Positions 17,608 to 26,690 are shown, numbered from the stretch's first letter. The stretch: DNA of 64,000 nt from Rhizobium leguminosarum bv. viciae USDA 2370 (GCF_002008365.1 NZ_MRDL01000050.1:296-64295); one strand, 5' to 3'. Notes: generated from the letters alone by a model not told the origin. Program-made: numbers and translations.

Positions 17608-18699
17608 CTAAAGCGAGAACCGCAACTGCGGCATCTCAGACCTTCGCGGCTCCAGTGAAGACAGCGACAGGCCAAGCAGACGTATTCCTTTGCGCGGAGG
17701 AAAGAGCGGCACGAGAAGCATAGCGACTATCTCCTCGAGATCGCCGATACCTTGCAGAGGTACCAGAACCGTCTTGCTGCGGGTGATCTGGCTGAAGTCG
17801 GCATACTTGACCTTGAGCGTCACCGTCTTCGCGCCAATTTCATTGGCCTCGCAGTAACCCCAGACTTTCTCAATCAGCGGCTGAAGCCCTTCACGCGCGG
17901 GCTCAAAGGAATGGATGTCCTGCGAAAACGTGTCTTCCGCACCGACGGATTTCCGCACCCGGTCCGGCCTGACCTGGCGATTATCGATCCCGCGGGCGAT
18001 CCCATAAAAATACGGTCCTGACTTCCCAAAATGTTCGACGAGGAAGTCGAGCGTTCTCTCCTTGAGGTCAGCTCCAGTCTCGATCCCCAGCCGATGCATC
18101 TTCTCGGCCGTCGCCGGTCCGACGCCATGAAACTTCTTGACGGGCAGGCGCTCGACGAAAGCCGGACCGTTCTTCGGCGTGATGACGAACTGGCCGTCCG
18201 GCTTGTTCTGGTCGGATGCCATCTTGGCGAGGAACTTGTTGTAGGAAATGCCGGCCGAGGCGGTGAGCCCCGTGGTCGCTTTGATCCTGGCGCGGATTTC
18301 CGCGGCGATCTCAGTGGCGATCTCCATGCCTTTGAGATTTTCAGTGACGTCGAGGTAGGCCTCGTCGAGCGATAATGGCTCGATCATCGGCGTGTATTCG
18401 GCAAAGATCGCCCTTATCTGCAGCGAGACGGCCTTGTAAACATCAAAGCGCGGCTTGACGAAGATGAGGTCCGGGCATTTCCGCTGCGCGGTCACCGACG
18501 GCATGGCGGAATGGACGCCGAATTTTCGTGCCTCGTAGCTGGCTGCCGCCACGACACCGCGGGCAGCAGGACTACCGACAGCAACCGGCACGCCACGCAG
18601 CTCCGGATTGTCACGCTGCTCGACCGATGCGTAGAAGGCGTCCATGTCGACATGCACGATCTTGCGCGGCCGTTCGCGATTGTCTTCGTCTGTCATCAT
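17608..18699 (-). CDS. dinB: DNA polymerase IV (Y-family translesion polymerase)
   Basis: The 363-residue enzyme copies past DNA lesions. The first catalytic motif is IVHVDMDAFYASVEQ, and SLDEAYLDVT carries the second acidic pair (D,E). Palm, fingers, thumb (FHGVGPATAEKMHRLGI) and little-finger regions follow in order. The C-terminus QLRFSL resembles a beta-clamp binding tail. The ATG follows the stop of the upstream Cys-rich gene with no gap, so both are cotranscribed and probably share the LexA box at 19075-19089. Confidence 0.93.
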   Translation of the reverse strand: MMTDEDNRERPRKIVHVDMDAFYASVEQRDNPELRGVPVAVGSPAARGVVAAASYEARKFGVHSAMPSVTAQRKCPDLIFVKPRFDVYKAVSLQIRAIFAEYTPMIEPLSLDEAYLDVTENLKGMEIATEIAAEIRARIKATTGLTASAGISYNKFLAKMASDQNKPDGQFVITPKNGPAFVERLPVKKFHGVGPATAEKMHRLGIETGADLKERTLDFLVEHFGKSGPYFYGIARGIDNRQVRPDRVRKSVGAEDTFSQDIHSFEPAREGLQPLIEKVWGYCEANEIGAKTVTLKVKYADFSQITRSKTVLVPLQGIGDLEEIVAMLLVPLFPPRKGIRLLGLSLSSLEPRRSEMPQLRFSL

Positions 18700-18987
18700 C
18701 TAGCTTCCATCAGCGAGACCATGACTCAAACATGGGAAGTGTGCGCCACACTTGTCACCTTGGGGCGTCTGCATCCGCTCGCAGCCCATGGCCATCCGTC
18801 GGCGGATTTCCCCGAAGCCGACGCTTGCGCCAAACGCTTTCACCAGCAATTTTCGCTCGTGCGCGCAATGGCGATCGCAAAAGCGACAGATGAGTTTGAC
18901 CACCGGGACCTTGTGATCCTTCAGTCTCGGAACCCCATCGTCCACAGGCCGCGTTCGGCGCATCCGAAAATATTCCTTCCTCGCCAT
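18700..18987 (-). CDS. Cys-rich hypothetical protein upstream of dinB
   Basis: The 95-residue product begins MARKEYFRMRRTRPVDDGVP. It carries CRFCDRHC and, near the end, MGCER and DKCGAHFPCL, so six cysteines with two histidines could bind zinc. A GTG start at 19023 would add 12 residues; I prefer the ATG before ARKEYF. Its stop codon abuts the dinB ATG. Similar small Cys-rich proteins occur in rhizobia and phages. Function is unknown, but its place in a LexA-linked operon suggests a DNA damage role (inference). Confidence 0.65.
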   Translation of the reverse strand: MARKEYFRMRRTRPVDDGVPRLKDHKVPVVKLICRFCDRHCAHERKLLVKAFGASVGFGEIRRRMAMGCERMQTPQGDKCGAHFPCLSHGLADGS

Positions 18988-19074
18988 CCGATTGAATCCG
19001 CTGGCGATTTTTCTGCGTTGCACTCGTGCTCAACTTCAGCGGGTCATATGCGCATTGACTCATTTACTGCTTGA

Positions 19075-19089
19075 GAACAAATACAGAAC
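19075..19089. promoter_or_regulatory. LexA box (GAAC-N7-GAAC) between divergent SOS operons
   Basis: GAAC at 19075-19078 and GAAC at 19086-19089 are separated by seven bases. This equals the alphaproteobacterial LexA direct repeat GTTC-N7-GTTC read on the other strand. It lies 49 bases before imuA and ~86 bases before the Cys-rich/dinB pair, so a single LexA dimer could repress both directions. Confidence 0.85.
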
Positions 19090-19137
19090 ATATTGCTGTT
19101 ACTCAAGCTGAAAACGGGTTGCCGTCAAAGGGAGATC

Positions 19138-19896
19138 ATGAACTCAGCCGTCGCCACCAACGCCGTCCTCGACGGCCTGCGCGAGCAGATTGCGCACCTG
19201 GAAAGCGCCAGTCAGCGCAAGCGAGGCGTTTTGCCTTTCGGCGTGGCCCAGATCGACGGGCGGCTTCCGGGCGGTGGATTGGCCTATGGGGCGCTGCACG
19301 AGTGCGCTGGCGGCGGGGCCGGCACCGTCGATGGGGCCGCCGCCGCCCTGTTCGTGGCCGGGATTGCCGCCCGCACCAAAGGCAAGATCGTCTGGTGCCT
19401 GACACGTCCCGACCTGTTCTTCCCGGCCCTGGCGCAAGCGGGCCTGCATCCGAACCGGGTCGTCTTCGTCGAGTCCGACAAAGAGGAGGACGTCCTTGCC
19501 AATATGGAGGAGGGCCTCTCGTATGGCGGCCTTGGCGCGGTGGTGGGCGAGATCGTCCGCCTGCCTATGGCGGCGTCGCGGCGGCTGCAGCTTGCTGCCG
19601 AGAAGACCGGCACGATGGCGCTCGCGGTGCGACGGTGGCGACGGCAGACCGAGGCCAGCGACTTCGGACAGCCGACGGCCGCGACCACGCGCTGGAGGGT
19701 GAGCGTCATTCCAAGCGAGGAACTGCCGGCTCCAGGCATCGGGCGGGCGAGGTGGCTTTTGGAACTGATGAGGGTGAAAGCGGGTGAGTGCGCCGAGTTC
19801 GAAGTAGGAGCCTGCGATGCCAAGGGTCGTATCGATATTTTTTCCCGATCTGCCGACCGACAGGATCAGGCGGGCCGATCCCACTATTCCCGTTGA
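19138..19896 (+). CDS. imuA: ImuA, RecA-like accessory protein of the SOS mutasome
   Basis: The 252-residue protein has the ImuA layout: LREQIAHLESASQRKRGVLP, FGVAQIDGRLPGGGLAYGAL, then HECAGG, a RecA-fold core and a C-terminal FEVGACDAKGRID tail. ImuA partners with ImuB and DnaE2 in damage-induced mutagenesis. AAGGGAG precedes the ATG. It overlaps imuB by 80 bases, which is common in this operon. The Walker-type P-loop is degenerate, as in other ImuA proteins. Confidence 0.9.
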   Translation: MNSAVATNAVLDGLREQIAHLESASQRKRGVLPFGVAQIDGRLPGGGLAYGALHECAGGGAGTVDGAAAALFVAGIAARTKGKIVWCLTRPDLFFPALAQAGLHPNRVVFVESDKEEDVLANMEEGLSYGGLGAVVGEIVRLPMAASRRLQLAAEKTGTMALAVRRWRRQTEASDFGQPTAATTRWRVSVIPSEELPAPGIGRARWLLELMRVKAGECAEFEVGACDAKGRIDIFSRSADRQDQAGRSHYSR

Positions 19897-21325
19897 GCCG
19901 ATTGCCGTCGTTTCGAAGAGCGGCTCCAAGCGCTGGGTCTCGGCCGCCGACGCCGCGGCCAGAAAGGCCGGAATCCACGTCGGCATGCCGGCCGCCAAGG
20001 CGCAGGCACTCTTCCGGAGCCTGCGGATGATCGACGCCGATCCGGCCGCCGACGCAGCGGCGCTCGAGCGCATCACCATGTGGGCGCTGAGCCAGTATTC
20101 GCCGATGGTCGCCGTCGACGCGCCGGACGGCATGGTCATGGACACGGAAGGTGCCGACCATCTGCAGGGCGGCGAGGAGCGCATGTTGACGAGCATCGCC
20201 AACCGCTTCCGCGCCAAGGGCCTGACGGCACGGGTCGCCATAGCGGACACCTGGGGCGCGGCTCATGCCTGTGCCCGTGCGATCAACCGCGAAACCGTCA
20301 TCGTCCCGAGTGGCGAGACCATCCGGGCCGTCGAACGCCTTCCGATCTCATTGCTGCGGCTACCCGAGAAGATCGTCGGTGATCTGCGCATGCTCGGCTT
20401 CCGGACGATCGGCGATCTGTCGGCGACGCCGCGCGCTCCCTTGGCGCTTCGCTTCGGCCCGGAAGTCGGACGCCGCCTCGACCAGATGTTCGGTCGCGTC
20501 TCCGAACCGATAGATCCAATCCGTAGCCCAGAGCTCGTCGAGGTCGTTCGATCGTTCGCCGAGCCGATAGGTGCAGCGGAAACGATCGACAAGTATGTCG
20601 GCCGACTGATTGTTCAGCTCGTCGCCGAACTTCAACGGAAGGGTCTTGGTGTCCGCCGGACCGATCTCATCGTCGAGAAGGTCGACGGGACCAGACAGGC
20701 GATCAGAGGGGGAACCGCCAAGCCCGTGCGAGACGTTGCCTGGTTGACGAAACTGTTCCGTGACCGGACGCAGACGATCGAGCCGGGTTTCGGGATCGAA
20801 AAGCTGACCCTCGTCGCCGTGATGTCGGAACCGCTCGAAGAGAAGCAGAAGGCGTCCTCGCTTGTCGACGACGAGGATGCCGACATCACACCGCTGATCG
20901 ACGTCCTCGGCAACCGAGGCCAGTGCGTCTACCGGGTCGCGCCGGTCGCCTCCGACGTGCCGGAGCGTAGCATCCAGCGTATCGCCGCGGTCGGCGAGGA
21001 CGTGACGGAAGATTGGGTCCACCATTGGCGACGGCCGGTGCGGCTGTTCGCGCGTCCCGATCGGATCGAGGCGATAGCCCTGCTGCCGGATCATCCGCCG
21101 GCCAGCATCACCTGGCGCGGCAAGCGTCATCGCGTCAAGCGCGCCGACGGCCCGGAACGCGTCTTCGGCGAATGGTGGAAGCGCGACAGCGAACTGGAGG
21201 CGGTGCGCGACTATTTCGTCGTCGAAAACGAGAGCGGCGAACGATATTGGATCTTTCGCTCCGGCGACGGCATCGACCCCGAAACGGGCTCCCATAAGTG
21301 GTTCATGCATGGGATATTCGGATGA
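19817..21325 (+). CDS. imuB: ImuB, catalytically inactive Y-family polymerase-like adaptor
   Basis: The 502-residue protein has a Y-family fold, but the first catalytic motif reads VVSIFFPDLPTDRI, lacking the usual DxD. This is the hallmark of ImuB, which links ImuA, DnaE2 and the beta clamp. Thumb and little-finger-like regions follow, then a C-terminal part with WHHWRRPVRLFARP-like and WWKRDSELEAVRDYFVVEN sequences. AGGAG lies before the ATG. Its TGA overlaps the dnaE2 ATG. Confidence 0.92.
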   Translation: MPRVVSIFFPDLPTDRIRRADPTIPVEPIAVVSKSGSKRWVSAADAAARKAGIHVGMPAAKAQALFRSLRMIDADPAADAAALERITMWALSQYSPMVAVDAPDGMVMDTEGADHLQGGEERMLTSIANRFRAKGLTARVAIADTWGAAHACARAINRETVIVPSGETIRAVERLPISLLRLPEKIVGDLRMLGFRTIGDLSATPRAPLALRFGPEVGRRLDQMFGRVSEPIDPIRSPELVEVVRSFAEPIGAAETIDKYVGRLIVQLVAELQRKGLGVRRTDLIVEKVDGTRQAIRGGTAKPVRDVAWLTKLFRDRTQTIEPGFGIEKLTLVAVMSEPLEEKQKASSLVDDEDADITPLIDVLGNRGQCVYRVAPVASDVPERSIQRIAAVGEDVTEDWVHHWRRPVRLFARPDRIEAIALLPDHPPASITWRGKRHRVKRADGPERVFGEWWKRDSELEAVRDYFVVENESGERYWIFRSGDGIDPETGSHKWFMHGIFG

Positions 21326-24300
21326 GATACGCCGAGCTCCAGGTCACGACGCATTTCAGCTTCCTTCGCGGCGCGTCCTCGGCCGACGAACTGTTCGCGA
21401 CGGCGAAGGAGCTCGGCATCGAGGCGATCGGCGTCGTCGACCGCAATTCGCTGGCAGGAATCGTCCGGGCGCTCGAAGCGTCCCGCGCCACGGGCGTCCG
21501 CCTCGTCGTGGGATGCAGGCTCGATCTGACCGACGGGATGTCCATCCTCGTCTATCCGACCGACCGCGCCGCGTACTCCCGGCTGACCCGGCTGCTGACG
21601 CTTGGAAAGAGCAGGGGCGGCAAGGGCAACTGCATCTTGTCGCTCGAGGACGTCGCCCTCTATGCCGAAGGACTGCTAGCCGTCCTCGTTCCCGACCTGC
21701 CGGACGACGCCTGCGCCGTCCAGCTTCGCAAACTCGCCGGTCTGTTCGGCGATCGCGCCTACGTTGCACTTTCGCTGCGGCGTCGCCCCAACGATCAGAT
21801 GCGGCTGCACGGGCTGTCGAACATGGCGACGAAGTTCAGGGTTCGCACCGTCGTCACCAACGACGTCCTCTTCCACGAGCCGGGCCGGCGGCATCTCCAG
21901 GACGTCGTCACCTGCATTCGAAACAACACCACCATCGACGACGTCGGATTCGAGCGTGAGCGCCATGCCGACCGCTACCTCAAGCCTCCGGAAGAAATGG
22001 AGAGACTGTTTCCACGCTACCCGGAAGCGCTGGCGCGGACGACGGAGATCGTCGACCGCTGCAGGTTCTCGCTGGAGGAGCTGACCTACCAATATCCCGA
22101 GGAGGCGATCCTCCCAGACAAGACCCCGCAGGAATCCCTCGAGCACTATGTCTGGGAGTGCGTGCCCAACCGCTATCCGGAAGGATTGCCGCCGGAGGTT
22201 CTCAGAATCGTCCGTCACGAACTCGATCTCATCCGGACGATGAAATACGCCCCATACTTCCTGACCGTGTTCTCGATCGTCCGCTTCGCCCGGTCGCAAG
22301 GCATCCTTTGCCAGGGGCGGGGCTCGGCCGCCAACAGCGCTGTCTGTTACATCCTCGGCATCACCAGCATCGACCCCTCGACCAACGATCTCCTGTTCGA
22401 GCGCTTCGTCTCCCAGGAGCGCGACGAGCCGCCGGACATCGACGTCGATTTCGAACATGAGAGGCGCGAGGAGGTCATCCAGTGGATCTACAAGACCTAC
22501 GGGAAGGACAAGGCCGCTCTCTGTTCGACGGTGACCCGTTACAGGGCGAAGGGTGCCATCCGCGACGTCGGCAAGGCGCTCGGCTTGCCTGAGGACCTCA
22601 TCAAGGCCCTGTCCTCAGGCATGTGGGCGTGGTCGGAAGAGCTGGTCAGTGATCGCAGTCTTCGTGATCAGGGCTTGAACCCGGAAGACCGCCGCCTCGC
22701 GCTGACGCTTAGGCTTGCACAGCAGCTCATGGGCACTCCTCGGCATCTCGGACAGCATCCAGGTGGCTTCGTCCTGACGCACGACCGCCTCGACGATCTC
22801 GTTCCGATCGAACCCGCCGCGATGGTCGACCGGCAAGTGATCCAGTGGGACAAGGACGATGTCGAGGCGCTCAAATTCATGAAGGTCGACGTCCTGGCGC
22901 TAGGCATGCTGACCTGCATGGCGAAGGCATTCGCGCTCATCCGAGAACACAAGGACGAGCATCTTGATCTCGCCACCATCCCTCAGGAAGACCAGGCGAC
23001 ATACGCGATGATCAGGAAAGCCGACACCCTCGGCACTTTCCAGATCGAGTCGAGGGCGCAGATGGCAATGTTGCCGCGCCTGAAGCCGCGGACCTTTTAT
23101 GACCTCGTGATCCAGGTGGCGATCGTCCGGCCCGGTCCGATACAGGGCGATATGGTGCACCCCTATCTCCGCCGCCGGGAGGGCAAGGAGCCGGTCGTCT
23201 ACCCGACGCCGGAGCTCGAAGCTGTTCTCGGCAAGACACTCGGCGTCCCTCTCTTCCAGGAGTCCGCCATGAAGGTCGCGATGGTCTGCGCCGGATTTAC
23301 CGGTGGCGAGGCCGACCAGCTTCGCAAGAGCATGGCCACCTTCAAGTTCACCGGCGGCGTCTCCCGCTTCAAGGACAAGCTCGTCTCAGGCATGATCAGG
23401 AACGGCTACACGGCCGAGTTTGCCGAAAAGACCTTCAGCCAGCTCGAGGGATTCGGCAGCTATGGATTCCCGGAATCCCATGCGGCATCGTTCGCCTTGA
23501 TCGCCTATGCCTCCAACTATGTGAAATGCCACTGCCCGGACGTCTTTTGCGCGGCGCTGCTGAACTCGCAGCCGATGGGATTTTACGCCGCTGCGCAAAT
23601 CGTCGGCTGCGCCCGGAACCACGGCGTCGAGATTCGACCGATCTGCATCAACAATTCTCGGTGGGACTGTACGCTTGAGCGTATCGGAGATACCGACCAT
23701 CACGCTGTCCGCCTGGGAATGCGCATGGTGCGCGGCTTGGCCGCTGCCGATGCCGCGCGCGTCGTGGCCGCCCGCATGAACCAACCTTTCGAAAGCGTTG
23801 ACGATATGTGGCGACGGTCCGGGGTTCCGGCGGCTTCTCTGGTCGAACTCGCCGAGGCCGACGCCTTCCTGCCGTCCCTGGGACTTCAGCGGCGGGACGC
23901 CTTGTGGGCGATCAAGGCACTGCGTGACGAACCCCTCCCGCTCTTCGCCGCGGCGTCCGAACGAGAGGCGAGGGCGATCGCCGAGCAGCAGGAACCCGAG
24001 GTCACTCTCCGTCAGATGACGGAAGGGCATAACGTTGTCCAGGATTATGGTCATATCGGGCTGACGTTGCGCGAACACCCTGTCACCTTCCTTCGGAAGG
24101 ACTTGAGGGAGCGCCGGATCGCCACCTGTGCGGAAGCCATGAATGCACGGGATGGCCGCTGGTTGATGACGGCTGGCCTTGTCCTTGTCCGGCAGAAACC
24201 TGGCAGCGCCAAGGGCGTCATCTTCATGACGATCGAGGACGAGACCGGGCCAGCCAACGTCGTCGTCTGGCCCAAGCTCTTCGAGCAGCGCCGTCGCGTC

Positions 24301-24585
24301 GTCCTCGGTGCATCGATGATAGCGATCAACGGGAGAATTCAGCGTGAAGGCGACGTCGTCCATCTCGTCGCCCAGCAGGTATTCGACCTGTCCGCCGATC
24401 TTTCCGGGCTGGCCGACCGCGACGCCGAGTTCCGGCTCCCGACGGGCAGGGGAGACGAGTTCGCGCATGGGTCGCCCGGAAGTCCGGATTCGCGGGACAG
24501 GCTGGCGGCCGCAAAGCCGAGGGACATCTTCATCCAGGACCTGCACATCGATACCTTGAAAGTGAAGAGCCGGAACTTCCACTGA
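21322..24585 (+). CDS. dnaE2: Error-prone DNA polymerase DnaE2 (ImuC)
   Basis: The 1087-residue protein is an alpha-subunit-type family C polymerase. It starts MRYAELQVTTHFSFLRGASS (PHP domain; several metal ligands changed, as in DnaE2), then CQGRGSAANSAVCYILGI with PPDIDVDFEHERREEVIQWI holding the catalytic aspartates. An OB domain (VIFMTIEDETGPANVVVWPK) ends the chain. It lacks the tau-binding tail of DnaE1. The start overlaps imuB by four bases (ATGA). It does the translesion synthesis in the ImuA-ImuB complex. Confidence 0.95.
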   Translation: MRYAELQVTTHFSFLRGASSADELFATAKELGIEAIGVVDRNSLAGIVRALEASRATGVRLVVGCRLDLTDGMSILVYPTDRAAYSRLTRLLTLGKSRGGKGNCILSLEDVALYAEGLLAVLVPDLPDDACAVQLRKLAGLFGDRAYVALSLRRRPNDQMRLHGLSNMATKFRVRTVVTNDVLFHEPGRRHLQDVVTCIRNNTTIDDVGFERERHADRYLKPPEEMERLFPRYPEALARTTEIVDRCRFSLEELTYQYPEEAILPDKTPQESLEHYVWECVPNRYPEGLPPEVLRIVRHELDLIRTMKYAPYFLTVFSIVRFARSQGILCQGRGSAANSAVCYILGITSIDPSTNDLLFERFVSQERDEPPDIDVDFEHERREEVIQWIYKTYGKDKAALCSTVTRYRAKGAIRDVGKALGLPEDLIKALSSGMWAWSEELVSDRSLRDQGLNPEDRRLALTLRLAQQLMGTPRHLGQHPGGFVLTHDRLDDLVPIEPAAMVDRQVIQWDKDDVEALKFMKVDVLALGMLTCMAKAFALIREHKDEHLDLATIPQEDQATYAMIRKADTLGTFQIESRAQMAMLPRLKPRTFYDLVIQVAIVRPGPIQGDMVHPYLRRREGKEPVVYPTPELEAVLGKTLGVPLFQESAMKVAMVCAGFTGGEADQLRKSMATFKFTGGVSRFKDKLVSGMIRNGYTAEFAEKTFSQLEGFGSYGFPESHAASFALIAYASNYVKCHCPDVFCAALLNSQPMGFYAAAQIVGCARNHGVEIRPICINNSRWDCTLERIGDTDHHAVRLGMRMVRGLAAADAARVVAARMNQPFESVDDMWRRSGVPAASLVELAEADAFLPSLGLQRRDALWAIKALRDEPLPLFAAASEREARAIAEQQEPEVTLRQMTEGHNVVQDYGHIGLTLREHPVTFLRKDLRERRIATCAEAMNARDGRWLMTAGLVLVRQKPGSAKGVIFMTIEDETGPANVVVWPKLFEQRRRVVLGASMIAINGRIQREGDVVHLVAQQVFDLSADLSGLADRDAEFRLPTGRGDEFAHGSPGSPDSRDRLAAAKPRDIFIQDLHIDTLKVKSRNFH

Positions 24586-24678
24586 TCAAAGGAGGTCCTC
24601 GCTCGGCAGGCTGTCGGCACCTTGTTTCATTCGAATAGGAGCACATCTCGATGGAGTAAGCATCGTCAGGAAACAGAA

Positions 24679-24843
24679 ATGGCCTACGAGCCGGATATGA
24701 CCATCTTCTTCGACAGCGTGACAAAGGCGGTGATCGTCAGTTTCCGCGGAGTCACGGTCTATCTGCCGGGTCCCTATGCTGACCGAAAGGCGGCCGTCCT
24801 GACCGGCGAAGCGCATTGCTACCGACTTGGCTGGCGAGATTGA
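24679..24843 (+). CDS. Small hypothetical protein (54 aa)
   Basis: The product MAYEPDMTIFFDSVTKAVIV continues SFRGVTVYLPGPYADRKAAV and ends YRLGWRD. It looks like a compact beta-rich domain and has AGGA before its ATG. It follows dnaE2 by 93 bases on the same strand and could be read through from the SOS operon. Family not recognised. Confidence 0.5.
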   Translation: MAYEPDMTIFFDSVTKAVIVSFRGVTVYLPGPYADRKAAVLTGEAHCYRLGWRD

Positions 24844-25054
24844 TTGCGACTAATCTCAACGATCCACAAAAGGCAGATATTTGTATCGTGAATCGCTCGT
24901 CCTTTCGCAATGAGCGCGCATGCCGAAGCGAAATGTGCTAGGGTCTTTGGCAGGCGATCGAAAGATCGCTACCGATTTTTCGTCGCTGATTGTCAACAAG
25001 TTCAGCGGCTTATGTGCGGTTTTGTCATAAACGCACACTTCCTGGGGACCTATG

Positions 25055-25111
25055 GTCAAACCAACGGCCGTCCCGTAGTTTTTTCACCAACTCACAGGCG
25101 TTTGGTTTGAC
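25055..25111. repeat. Inverted repeat upstream of the Crp-type regulator
   Basis: GTCAAACCAACG at 25055-25066 is mirrored by CGTTTGGTTTGAC at 25099-25111 (one base inserted). The right arm ends 26 bases before the regulator's ATG. It may be an operator for autoregulation or a leader hairpin. The rest of 24844-25137 shows nothing else. Confidence 0.45.
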
Positions 25112-25137
25112 ATCCAAGCTCCCCATGCGGAGCTGCT

Positions 25138-25863
25138 ATGACTCACATTGACCAATCGACTGTCGAAAATACCCTGCTGAAAATGTTGAGCGCGGACCGC
25201 TTCGCACGCCTCTCAGAAGGGATGGAGCGCGTCGACCTGCCATTGCGGCACGTTCTTGTTGCCAGCGACGTCCCAACCACGCATGTCTGCTTCTTGGAAA
25301 GAGGCTTGGGATCCATGGTTGTCAGCAGCACCGACGAAGAAGTGGTGGAAATTGGCCACATCGGGCGCGAAGGCGCATCCGGCATGCACGTTGTCCTGGC
25401 GGTGGAGACCACCCCCACGCGCACCTTCATGCAAGTCGCAGGGTTGGGAATCATGGTGCCGATGGAGACGTTTCAGCGCGCGCTCGCCGATGATCCCGAG
25501 ATGAGGGATTTCTTCCTTCGCTATGTTCACACAACCGTGCTGCAGCTCGCCCATTCGGCGCTGGCGAACGCCCGCTACAACATGCATGAACGGCTGGCTC
25601 GGTGGATCCTGATGTGTCACGACCGGCTTGAAGGCAACAACCTGGCAATTACCCATGAATTTTTGGCGTTGATGCTCGGCGTACGGCGTTCCGGCGTGAC
25701 CAATGAACTACATGTGCTTGAGGGTGTCCACGCGATCAGATCGACCCGCGGAAACGTGCGAATAGTGGACAGGGAAAAATTGATCGAAATTGCCGGTGGC
25801 TGCTATGGAGTGCCGGAGCGCGAATATGAAAGGTTGCTGGGTCTTCCACTCCGCGCCAGGTAG
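25138..25863 (+). CDS. Crp/Fnr family transcriptional regulator
   Basis: The 241-residue protein has an N-terminal cyclic-nucleotide-binding-type beta barrel (~30-150), a dimer helix (LQLAHSALANARYNMHERLA) and a winged helix with ITHEFLALMLGVRRSGVTNE as recognition helix. Fnr-type cluster cysteines are absent, so it is not an oxygen-sensing FNR. Ligand-binding residues for cAMP are not obvious. GCGGAG precedes the ATG. This clade is abundant in rhizobia and its effectors are unknown. A fragment of a second member occurs at 37980-38112. Confidence 0.88.
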   Translation: MTHIDQSTVENTLLKMLSADRFARLSEGMERVDLPLRHVLVASDVPTTHVCFLERGLGSMVVSSTDEEVVEIGHIGREGASGMHVVLAVETTPTRTFMQVAGLGIMVPMETFQRALADDPEMRDFFLRYVHTTVLQLAHSALANARYNMHERLARWILMCHDRLEGNNLAITHEFLALMLGVRRSGVTNELHVLEGVHAIRSTRGNVRIVDREKLIEIAGGCYGVPEREYERLLGLPLRAR

Positions 25864-25864
25864 A

Positions 25865-26104
25865 TCAGCCTAGTCGCTTAACCGCTTCCGAAAAGGGCAA
25901 CACGAGCAGGATATCGCCTGTTTCGTTTCTGATTTCGACGCTTCTTGACGCAATGTCATATCCAAGCAGCACGGCACTGCTCATCAATGCGCGAGCATCA
26001 CGCACCGCTTCAATGCGAGCGGCATCCAAATCAGCAAGCTCGGTTCCTTCCCAGTCGTCGAGCGATCCTGCTTCAGACAAAATGTTGAATTAGAAGCGTG
26101 GCAT
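25865..26104 (-). pseudogene. DUF6894 family gene with early nonsense codon
   Basis: A good ribosome site (GAAGGA, 6 bases before ATG at 26104) opens MPRF, then TAA (26092-26090), then FNILSEAGSLDDWEGTELAD in the same frame. DUF6894 proteins normally begin MPR(Y/F)(Y/F)F, so the stop replaces a conserved aromatic codon (TAC/TAT to TAA). The rest is intact: RDARALMSSAVLLGYDIASR, then SVEIRNETGDILLVLPFSEA. Restart at a TTG (26080) could make a 71-residue form without the first strand. The family is common in rhizobia; function is unknown. Confidence 0.7.
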
Positions 26105-26322
26105 TCGAAATCCTTCAAAGCCCAGCAGGATAAGCCGCTTATTTTGCCGTTCCGCGGCATCCAGATCAACAGCATCGGGCATACTTTCGTCATCGGTGCC
26201 GATGCCCTTACAGCCACTGTGCGCAATCGCACTGATAGTTGGCATCGAGAAATCAATGGATTAATTTCTAGCGCGAGCGCCAACTCAAGACGGATCCGGA
26301 GTGGCGCGCTTAGGAGGATGAT

Positions 26323-26571
26323 ATGATGGAGTTCAATCCTTCACTCCAGATGGAAGACGTGAACGTGCTTTCGGAGGCTGTTCGGACCTGGTACCGGCAT
26401 AATCACGCCACGCCAACGGAACAATCAACACAGTTGCTTTGCAGCGCGGCGGTCGACCTCTATAATCAAGGACACAGGACGCGCGAGGAACTGGTCACGC
26501 TGCTGATCATGAAGTTTGCTAGCCCTGACTCGCTGAAGGTCAACGCGCCGTCGTCTACGTCTCATCACTAG
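26323..26571 (+). CDS. Hypothetical protein (82 aa)
   Basis: The product has a helical N-terminal part (VNVLSEAVRTWYRHNHATPT) and AAVDLYNQGHRTREELVTLL, ending in a Ser/His-rich tail. AGGAGG precedes the ATG by five bases, the strongest ribosome site in this area. The family is not recognised. It is followed within 20 bases by a remnant of the BON gene 3' end. Confidence 0.6.
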   Translation: MMEFNPSLQMEDVNVLSEAVRTWYRHNHATPTEQSTQLLCSAAVDLYNQGHRTREELVTLLIMKFASPDSLKVNAPSSTSHH

Positions 26572-26589
26572 CGATATCGGTCTTCTCTC

Positions 26590-26690
26590 TTGGCGTGACT
26601 CCCCGTTTTCCCGCGCAGTAGGCAACCGAATCCTACGGGCTGGGGCCAACGTCTGATTAAAGCCCGCAATGAGGTCCTAACTTCCAGTGC
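26590..26690 (+). repeat. Copy of the BON-gene 3' end and flank
   Basis: This ~100-base stretch resembles 44990-45062, the last codons of the BON gene and its downstream flank. Both contain CCGTTTT.CC.CGCAGTAG (end ..RF..Q*), a CCGAAT-CT-CGG segment, CCAA.GTCTGA and ATGAGGTCCTA. It is a fragment without a coding function of its own. Confidence 0.6.

Noticed and set aside
19144..20250. Minus-strand open frame of 368 codons opposite imuA/imuB
   Set aside because: imuA and imuB are clear by motif and operon layout; the opposite frame has no recognisable domain.
23386..24582. Minus-strand open frame of 398 codons opposite dnaE2
   Set aside because: It lies wholly within dnaE2, and its composition follows from the sense codons.
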